Part shown: positions 56,828 to 64,000 of the stretch, piece after piece
Layout: every line of letters begins with the position of its first letter
How positions within the stretch are numbered: the stretch's first letter is position 1
Source: Erythrobasidium yunnanense
Taxonomy: Eukaryota > Basidiomycota > Cystobasidiomycetes > Erythrobasidiales > Erythrobasidiaceae
Length of the DNA: 64,000 bases
Direction: 5' to 3'
Assembly (NCBI GenBank): GCA_001600175.1
Contig: BCJC01000004.1
Span: forward strand, 1,302,001-1,366,000
Made by a program: the position numbers and the translations under genes
The notes under the pieces: model-generated
Told to the model about the DNA's origin: nothing
Seen by the model: only the letters and a program-made list of their open reading frames with translations
Databases searched by the model: none

Positions 56828-58157
56828 CTATGATCCACCTTTGGCCGCCTCTCGAACTTTGCCCACATCTACGATCCTCTCATGTATCCTGACTACTTTA
56901 TGTAGCTCATTAAACCACATATACCTGCTTGCGAGCATGTATAGTTTCCTAAACCAGACATTCTGGCTTTTGTGCTGTTTGAAGGCACCTCTGCTCTTAA
57001 GATATTGCCAAGGTGAGTTGACGAGTAAGCTAGAGTGGCTTGAGAATGGATGAAGATAGCCATTTCGCATTTGGTCTTTCGTGAAAACAGGGTGAGAGGG
57101 CAGGAAAGCGTGTTTCTGAGCGGCTATAGGATGAATGTCCGGATCCCAAGTGATCTTAGGAAGTGGATGAGAAGCTCGCCAGCGATGTGCTGCACGAAGG
57201 AAAGGATACGAAAAGACGGAGGTGTATTTGCCCAGGATGGAGCGAGATGTTCGCAGCGTGAAGACGGTAGGGAAGGATAGGTCGACGTTGGCTGCTTTCA
57301 CCATAGCTGCATTGATTGCGCGGTGGTTGCCATGCCCGGAAATGCCGTCTTCGTCGAACGTGATGATCTGGCTCGATATTTAGCTTGAAGTGCGCAGCTA
57401 GATTGATGTGGATCTCACCAGGTCTATATTCCACTTCTCAATGAATATGCGAGCCCAGTACTCGATGACGTTCTCTGCCCACCATACGCTCATGCTATCC
57501 GGTAGAGTGCTACCGAGCAAGTCCGTTAGCCTGCGCTCTAGCCGGTCATTGAGGCCGGACTTACTCTTGATCTAATGCTATACAATGCTCGCCCGTTATG
57601 CCTAGCATCAGGCAGGCTGCGCGCATCTCGATTGTGCGGGTCTTGCCCAAGCCTTCCGCGTTTCCTGCATCATACAGATGAGAGATGATCCACGCGTAGA
57701 AGCCGAAGATGAGCTCACCTGCAGACAGCGAGAGGACGTGTCCTATAGGTGTGATATCTGATCCATTCGGCGCGCGATGCTCCGATAGCAGGTTGTATAT
57801 GCTGGGCGCAAAGAACATGGATTCGTCGTCCGCTGTGCAAGGAATGGTTCAGCATGATGGTGCACAATGCAAGAGCATTTCACGCATACGGTGGGCAGTC
57901 AACCAAAGTATCCTCTCAGCTCTCAAGAGGTCAGGACTAATATAGGCCTGCGATACGCGATCGCCAAAGAGTATGAGCCATCCATAGAAGAAGAGCGGCA
58001 TTCCAAAGACAGCATATATGGCCAGGCGGATCCTGGAGATTGGCATGGATGAGGACCGGCGATTCCAGTTCTGGCTTCGTTGTCGCAGCCGGTCAGTATT
58101 GATGTAGAGCTTGCGAGATGGTCCATCATCATCGGATAGTCGTGTCCTCAAGGCCAT
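56828..58157 (-). CDS. GPI12: N-acetylglucosaminyl-phosphatidylinositol de-N-acetylase (PIG-L/Gpi12)
   Basis: ER membrane enzyme of the second step of GPI-anchor synthesis, removing acetate from GlcNAc-PI. At least five exons. The N-terminal anchor is LAIYAVFGMPLFFYGWLILF. The catalytic motif LTAHPDDESMFFAPSIYNLL is formed across intron 1 (the Pro codon is split). Next are HVLSLSAGNAEGLGKTRTIE, which spans an intron, and EMRAACLMLGI. The second metal/active-site motif is TFDEDGISGHGNHRAINAAM. The C-terminal half includes SYPFLRAAHRWRASHPLP, YLKSRGAFKQHKSQNVWFRK and SRYMWFNELHKV. Start MALRTRLSDDDG was chosen; MPISRIRLA is a shorter option. The catalytic Asp and His positions are intact. The start lies next to the divergent AARSD1-like gene, so the two share a promoter. 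Confidence 0.93.
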
Positions 58158-58292
58158 TTCGCCTGGGATCTACGCCGGTTGCTTCTGTTCCAAGCAGGCG
58201 TTTGTATGCAAAGAGCCTTTTCAAGACTTTCCAGGTTCGCACAGTGTCAGAATCATCAACACAACAGGATCATCTATCTGCGACTGTCCAGA

Positions 58293-59797
58293 ATGTCCAC
58301 TGTCGCTACCATCTCACTGTCCAAGCCGGTCGCAACGCCCTCGGATTATGCGAAGCTCTCGTTCCCTCTGCCAGACCATCGCTATGTCGGTCTACTCGCA
58401 TGTCAGCGAGATCCAAATCTGCGCGAACTCGAAACACTCGTAACGCGATGTGAGAAGAAGACCGAGCCATCAGTGTCCCGGTCAAATGGCAAAGAAAAGG
58501 GCAAGCAGAAAAAGGCAGCCAAAGAAGAGCATGAAGAGTTATGGGAAGTTGAGTTGTTAGACACTCCGCTGTTTCCAGAGGGTGCGTAATCGATAAAGCC
58601 GGATGTGAGCAGGTCACTGATTAAGTATGCTCTGAAGGTGGTGGACAAGCTTCAGATGAGGGTACCTTGCATCTCCTGGACGAAGCTGGCGGAGAGCCAA
58701 TCCAAGTCAAAGAAGTTATCCGGAGACATCTGGCTGCAGTGCACATGTGTACGAAGCCTCTGCCTGTTAATGCAAGAGTGCTTGCGAAAGTAGACTGGAC
58801 GAGGCGGCACGATCTATGCACCCAGCATACAGCCCAACATGTCCTTTCTGCCGTGCTGGAACATCATTTTAGGCTGCCTACTCTAGGATGGGCACTCTCT
58901 TCCTTCCCTAACCTTAGCTATGTCGAGCTGCCGAGGTGTCCGACCAAAGAAGAACTCGCGGAGACGGAACGAATCTGCAACGAGCTCATTGTAGAGGGCC
59001 GCCGAGTGCGAATCGAGATGGATCTTCTGGAAGATCACAACAGACCTGAGAACTTGCCTGATGACTATGTAGGCGGAGGTGTCGCACGCACAGTCATTAT
59101 CGAAGATCTCGATGTCAATCCTTGCTGCGGTACGCACTACCATAGCTTAGCGCCGCTGCAGGGCATCCATGTCAGCCAGAATACTGCACCAGTCAGAGGT
59201 GTCAATACTCGCGTGTTCTTTCTGGCTGGACCTCGAGTCTTCGCTCAGCTCTCCTCTTCCCTAACCTCGTTGCGCCTGGCCGGAGCGGAGCTGTCGTGTG
59301 CGAGCGAAGACATCGCGGCTCGAGCTAAGCTCCTGACAGATAGCAGCAGAGAGGCGAGCAGGAAAGAGAAGAGGATGCGCGAAGAGTTGGCAGACGGGGT
59401 AGCGATGAAGCTTGTCGCTCAACTCAAGCAAGAAATAGGCGAGGAGCCTATTGTGCTGGCTCACGTTCGCGAAGAAGACGCGACGAACGATGTCGACTTC
59501 CTTTCGTCCGTACAAGCGAAGATGAAGGAGCAGCTATCGCCCAACCAGCGATATGCCATCGCGTTAGGGCAAGTAGGAAACACATCGACAAGTCCAGATG
59601 GCTGCTTGATCGTCTTTGCAAGCGAAAACAGTATAGTCCAGAAGGTTGCGGAGGCAATTAAGAAGGGCGAATCAAAGTTGCTGAAGAGACTGAAAGGAGG
59701 CGGAAAGGGAAGATGGCAGGGAAAGATCATTGAGGGCAGGTTGAAGCTGTCAGATCAGGAGGAGCTTGAGCAGATCTTGAAGCAGGCGATCGCGTAG
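58293..59797 (+). CDS. Alanyl-tRNA editing protein (AlaX/AARSD1 type)
   Basis: Free-standing relative of the AlaRS editing domain that hydrolyses mischarged Ser-tRNA(Ala). Two exons: 58293-58586 and 58640-59797. MSTVATISLSKPVA opens a beta-barrel domain (YVGLLACQRDPNLREL) that ends LLDTPLFPEG. The intron splits the typical FPEGGGQ-x-x-D-x-G-T motif, seen here as FPEG joined to GGQASDEGTLHLL. Zinc ligands: HTAQHVLSAV (HxxxH) and CCGTHYHS (CxxxH). GLY-type linker text VKVDWTRRHDLCTQ is nearly canonical (here LAKVDWTRRHD). The C-terminal domain has CLIVFASENS and a Gly/Lys tail. In-frame ATGs at 58179 and 58206 would add an Arg-rich leader, possibly for mitochondrial targeting. All four zinc ligands are kept. 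Confidence 0.92.
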
Positions 59798-60047
59798 AAC
59801 GTAGTAGACTAGATAGATGCCGCGCATGCATATGATTCCTTACTTTCATTGTCACCCGTATGAACGCGATGCGCTAGACTGCTGGGACCAAAATGAAGGG
59901 TCTGACTGCACACCATTCTACCTGCTGCTCCATTACTGCATACTCTACTATTAAGTGCGACTAATGTAAATACTATTAGGCTACCTCTAATACTGTTACT
60001 AATGATGTCAAAATTTCGATGCTAACAAATGTCCATGTTGCCGGCTC

Positions 60048-61406
60048 TCAGACTGCGCTAGCTGCTTGTAGATCTCTGATCAACAAGCTAGCTTGCGTCT
60101 GTCGAGCAGCTATAATGACCAGGCTTCTCAGATACTTGCTCTGGAAGAGCTGCATCTCTTGCTTAGACAGTCTGCCCCGGGGCGCCGTGTCCTCAAGCCA
60201 AGATAGCGTCAAGGTTGTGGCAGCTGTGTCCTTTCTCGCTCCGTAGCCAATGATATTGATACTGAAGGCAGATCCTGTACAAGCACCAGGCTGTGTCCAA
60301 GCAGCTTTCAGAGCGCCCGATCCTTCCTGAAGCTCGATGAAGCCGGGATTGGAAACTTCGAAGGAGGAGCCATACGGAGTTGCTCCATCAGCTTTCTCGA
60401 GTAGGAACCTCTCGTAGGCTGTCTGTTGCTTTGGCTCGTTTGCTGACGGCTCAGGTAAGAAGTCCAGCAAGCCCCATTGCTCTCTAGCGATTGCGCGGGT
60501 ATTTGATGCTTTCAGAAATGTAGCGTAGTCTTTTGCGACTTGCCAAAAGTCGGTCTTTGCAGTCAACTTGTGGTGCCAATCTGTTCCGATCACGTAATTT
60601 CCGCCAGTGTATGGATGGCCTAGTTCAGCTTGACGATCGGACAAGGGTGTTGCGATCTTGAAGTTGGGATTTACTAGACTGTTCGCCTTGAATAAGGCTA
60701 CCATAGCAGCTGCTGAAAGGATGGCATGCAAGCTGAGGCGACCGTTCGCTTCCCCTGCGTGCCGTAATCTGCGAACCACGTCTTCAGGAAGAGAAATGAC
60801 CATGAACGCATTGCTCGTTTGGCGATGAGAGGTAACAGGCTTGGCCAGGTCCCTGCCTGCCAGTTCGTTCGGCCAAGCAGCAATGGGTAGCAGGGCCGCT
60901 GGGACAAGCCATTTGGGGCATAAAGGAAGTAGCAGCTCTTTGAAGATGACACTCGCGAGGTGAAGGTAGCCCGGCTTGACGTTGACAGTATCGTCGAGAG
61001 CTGCTGGTAGACGGCCCGCAGTTTTATCGACTGATTCGACTTTGCGCGTTGGTGACAGTAGCATTTGAGCGAAGCGTAGTCCACCCAGCCCATCGAGAAT
61101 AACGTGGTGGTATGTGATGGCGATGTAGCTCTCGCCATCCTGCGTTTCAGGCATTATGCGCGTGATCTGCCAGAGCCGGGCAGACTCGTAGGCGAACGAG
61201 GTGCGGGCAGATTTGAGCTCTTCTACAAAGAGCTGCTGCATCCGCTCTTCCCAGCTTGAGCCGGTGTCGAAAGTCGCCTTCCGCTCGCGGATCCTGTCTG
61301 CAGCGTAGGCTTCGGAACAAGGTACAGTCTTGAAGCTGGGCTTGCTGCTAGTATGATCAAGCACTGCTGCAGAGAAGATTGGGGATCGCTCTGCGATAGA
61401 CTGCAT
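60048..61406 (-). CDS. Alcohol acetyltransferase-like protein (HHxxxDG acyltransferase), 5' end unresolved
   Basis: CoA-dependent acyltransferase of the Atf/Sli1 class within the BAHD/condensation superfamily. The catalytic motif YHHVILDGLGGLRFAQ is intact. Downstream are LIVxLP-like FMVISLPEDVVRRL, the core helix SLHAILSAAAMVALF, the pocket segment IATPLSDRQAELGHPYTGGN, and a C-terminal TGSAFSINIIGYGARKDT. The frame is open upstream of the first ATG (61406) to about 61526 and encodes HDRFCVARDNIGHPPILVFL, which looks like the usual N-terminal strand of this family. So the true start is further 5', perhaps ATG 61608 (MLDSRPCRFTPSS), but the two frames do not join by a normal-sized intron that I can find. 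Substrate unknown. Confidence 0.8.
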   Translation of the reverse strand: MQSIAERSPIFSAAVLDHTSSKPSFKTVPCSEAYAADRIRERKATFDTGSSWEERMQQLFVEELKSARTSFAYESARLWQITRIMPETQDGESYIAITYHHVILDGLGGLRFAQMLLSPTRKVESVDKTAGRLPAALDDTVNVKPGYLHLASVIFKELLLPLCPKWLVPAALLPIAAWPNELAGRDLAKPVTSHRQTSNAFMVISLPEDVVRRLRHAGEANGRLSLHAILSAAAMVALFKANSLVNPNFKIATPLSDRQAELGHPYTGGNYVIGTDWHHKLTAKTDFWQVAKDYATFLKASNTRAIAREQWGLLDFLPEPSANEPKQQTAYERFLLEKADGATPYGSSFEVSNPGFIELQEGSGALKAAWTQPGACTGSAFSINIIGYGARKDTAATTLTLSWLEDTAPRGRLSKQEMQLFQSKYLRSLVIIAARQTQASLLIRDLQAASAV

Positions 61407-61834
61407 ACGGGATCTGAGCGTATCGACATCTGGCAGGGATTTCGGGGTTCCATAGGTGGAGAGGAAGACAAGGATTGGCGGGTGTCCTATGTTGTCTCTT
61501 GCGACACAGAAACGATCATGGCGTGTTACTGAGGTTCACAGACTGACCGGTGAGCTGGCGTAACGCAATAGAGCTTGGGGTAAACCTACAGGGCCGGCTA
61601 TCAAGCATGGTTACTGATTGATGTTGGTATAAGAGAATGTGAGGATCAGAAGCAAGGCAAGACAGGAGGCATGTTGGCAGAAGACAGCCTTTAATAGGTC
61701 AAGTCCAGCCGATGCATGCGAAAATCGCAATACTCTTAGTCATGCCGATAGGCGCGGTGATACATCGTTCCATCAAAATCTACCTTCACCGCAGAGCTAT
61801 CGACCCATTGCGCTTGTAAGGTCTTTGGCGGCTC

Positions 61835-63466
61835 TTACGACATGCCTTTGTAATGATACTCTTTGAGATCGTCCTGCTTGTCCACGTCCACTGCTACCAC
61901 TTGTGTACAGCTTATACCAATAGGATTGGGGGCCGTGTACTGCCTGACCGGCCTTTTGCCCAAGATCTCTGGCATGTTTCCTTCAACAGCCAGCGATCGC
62001 TGAAGGCAGATTGATTCATAGAGGAAACAGGCCGATAGAATCATCGCAAACAGAAGAAAATTCCAGGCCACGTACGCGATGCTCAGTTCGAAGTTTTGAG
62101 CTGGAGATATGGTTCGGTTCTTCTGGAAAAACCAAAATAGGCAGACTGGTTATGTATTAGCATTTAGTATAGAATAATCTTGTGAAGGAAGCGTACTAGC
62201 GAAGAAAGAGAGCTCCATCGTCAACAGGATGGCAAGTTGGCGAAGATCAGCTCGAAGGAGAGTGCGCAGTCTGTCTGCTCTTTGCGATTTGCTATATGAT
62301 TTGTCCTGTAGGACCATTTCGAAGCGTGGTGGAAAAGTGTTGTGGCTTCTAAATTGCTGAATGGAGCATTCGTGGGTAAGGATGGAGCGGGAACTTCGTT
62401 GAGGTCTAGAACTTCCATTTCGATTTGGGAATGATACTCGAAGCTCGAAGTCTCTAAAGACTTTGTCGTGTCTGGACTACTGTCAAGTTGTGAGATCTTC
62501 CGCTTGACGCTTCGCACAAGCCAGATACTCGGCAGAATGCCTGTCGCCAACAGAAGGACCATGATTAAATTGTAGATTCCGATGACGATCTTCCTGTAGT
62601 GCGTGAAGTCACTGTTGTGTGATCCTGCGAGCGTCGATTCTGTGTCAGATAGCTTTATTTAGCGTGATTATAGATATTTACCGAGAGATTGCAAAATGCT
62701 AGGTAGATTTGCCAATTGTGTCATGTCTCCAGAAGTGCTGACGACTTGTAACAGGTCAGATGCTGCATTGTAGTCCCGAGAGATGTCTCGCATCGCATCT
62801 CCATGCCTCAGGCCGAAGGGGACGAGAGCAGCCAGCATTGCTGTAGATACGAGCAACCAGCTGCCGTTGAACACCAAAGGCCCCTGGCGGATGCGCGATA
62901 AGGCTCTTCGGATTGGCGGGGACGATGCCAACACGGAGAGTGTGAGAAGCGTGTAAGAGAACACCAGCGTCATATGTACCAGAGCCTGCAGAGAGACCGT
63001 CAGACAAGAGAGAGGGGACAAAGATCTAGGCGTATACCCAGAATGCGCCGAAGAATCGAGTATCATGGCTCTTCCTGCGGAAGTTATGCCTGAAGACAAC
63101 GAGGAGAACGACTGGCAAGTTTTCAGTGTCGGAGAGCGGGCAGGCTGAGAGCATAGATTTACTTTGCATGATTGCTTCGAGACTCCAGAGAATAGGTATG
63201 CCGGTACGCCAATCAATACGTGTACAACTCCCATCCTTGACGATGAATTGTAGTCTTCCTCTGGCCGCTCGAATAGCCAGGCCAGTCAGGTTCGCCAGAA
63301 TGACCAGGGATAAGCACACTATGGCAGTATATAGTTGATACCAGAACGCAGTTGAAAAGAATGGGAAGATAGCTGAGTTCAAGTAGTTTTGGAGTGCAGC
63401 GGTAGGATCAGCATCGGGAGGCATCGACAGAGGCAGGCTGTTCAGGAAGGCAGCAAGCTCTGCCAT
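61835..63466 (-). CDS. Multi-helix (about seven) integral membrane protein, unrecognised
   Basis: Six or so exons from MAELAAFLNSLPLSMPPDAD to the stop at 61835. Hydrophobic segments: FWYQLYTAIVCLSLVILANL; a weak one after GIPILWSLEAIMQ; VVLLVVFRHNF with TRFFGAFW; ALVHMTLVFSYTLLTLSVLA; WLLVSTAMLAALVPFGL; IVIGIYNLIMVLLLATGILP; a probable one read in a second frame near 62200-62270 (RQLAILLTMELSFF); and AYVAWNFLLFAMILSACFL. The short N-terminus, a Ser-rich loop before the penultimate helix and a hydrophilic tail resemble the layout of the gene at 48234, but the sequences are not clearly homologous. Exon boundaries around 62170-62330 are not resolved. Receptor function would be speculation. Confidence 0.62.
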
Positions 63467-64000
63467 GTTGGACGATAGTTCACAGAGTCAACCCTTCTTG
63501 ATGCATCATTGCTCCCAAAGACGAACTTTCGAGACAAAGGATGCCTTCGCGCTCGGCCCCTGACCGCGAGCTTCTGAGCATGCAAGCAGAAAGCAGGCTT
63601 TGGTAGCAGTCGGGCAGCCAGTGGGGAAGGTGAGAAGCTTGGACAGGGTCTCTTTGGCATTTGACAGCTGTCTTGGAGTTCGCGGTTCTCAAACCTATAC
63701 TGATCGCAAAGATCGACTTGCAGAGACTCGATGCGCTGGAGGGCGCAGCAGGTCAAAGTAGACGGTGTAAGATGCCGTCTATATACGCCTTGTCGATGGC
63801 TAGCATATATAAATTGCAGAATTGGCAGGATATTGCAGAAAGAGACATACGATCTGGCTTGAAACGCCCAGGAATAACCTAGCAAGAAATGACAGTGACA
63901 CGAATCATCTTCTATACATCACTCCCTTCCGATCTCCCCAATCACACTGCAGTCATGTGGAAAGAGGCCGTCTCTTTGTCTTTGCCCTCGTGATCCATGT
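63467..64000. other. Right-edge region upstream of the last membrane-protein gene
   Basis: 534 bp, the promoter side of the gene at 61835-63466. Short ORFs on both strands have no family features. No recognisable element. Confidence 0.5.

Noticed and set aside
63442-63885. 147-codon minus-strand ORF at the right edge
   Set aside because: Overlaps the start of the membrane-protein gene in another frame; composition is not protein-like.

Overview
The window is ordinary nuclear DNA of a fungus, most likely a basidiomycete and possibly a smut-related (Ustilaginomycotina) yeast-like species. Genes are dense and sit on both strands. Almost all are cut by short introns of about 50-75 nt with GT..AG ends and CTNAY-like branch sites. 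Typical fungal proteins are present (Csf1, Gpi12, Vps33, Hcs1, Tim10). A lipase near 15-16 kb is a homologue of Candida antarctica lipase B, a family best known from Ustilaginales. The taxon is inference. I see no transposon, virus-like element, tRNA, rRNA or CRISPR array.

Layout. 0-7.6 kb: 3' end of an unrecognised gene, Tim10, a probable mitochondrial protein, an acyl-CoA-binding/ankyrin protein, and a long nuclear protein with a PEHE/SAS4-like segment. 8.2-16.3 kb: a secretome-rich stretch holding a tandem pair of unrecognised secreted proteins, a membrane protein, a 16-cysteine thaumatin-like protein, a small coiled-coil protein and the CALB-type lipase. 16.9-27.5 kb: one giant gene, CSF1 (bridge-like lipid transfer protein). 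28-35.7 kb: a VTT-domain (TMEM41-like) protein, dynactin p25, the Hcs1/IGHMBP2 helicase, and a signal-peptide-peptidase-like membrane protein without the catalytic aspartates. 36-42.7 kb: a secreted GMC oxidoreductase, the NEDD8 E1 subunit UBA3, and Vps33. 43-52 kb: a small zinc-ribbon protein, an unknown protein, mitochondrial 3-hydroxyisobutyryl-CoA hydrolase, a seven-helix membrane protein, and methionine aminopeptidase 1. 52-64 kb: single-pass membrane proteins, a DUF202 protein with a 6-nt exon, Gpi12 (PIG-L), an AlaX/AARSD1 editing protein, an acetyltransferase with an HHxxxDG motif, and a second multi-helix membrane protein.

Most genes are unrelated housekeeping genes rather than a pathway cluster. 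Themes that recur are lipid handling and membranes (Csf1, VTT protein, ACBP, lipase, Gpi12, Vps33) and mitochondria (Tim10, HIBCH). The most distinctive items are the secreted tandem paralogues with identical exon architecture, a frame-proven 6-nt microexon (plus a second candidate), GC-AG introns, and two enzyme homologues that lack key catalytic residues (SPP-like and GMC). Exon boundaries were worked out by eye. Where exon lengths were summed and checked, the entry says so; elsewhere boundaries are approximate.
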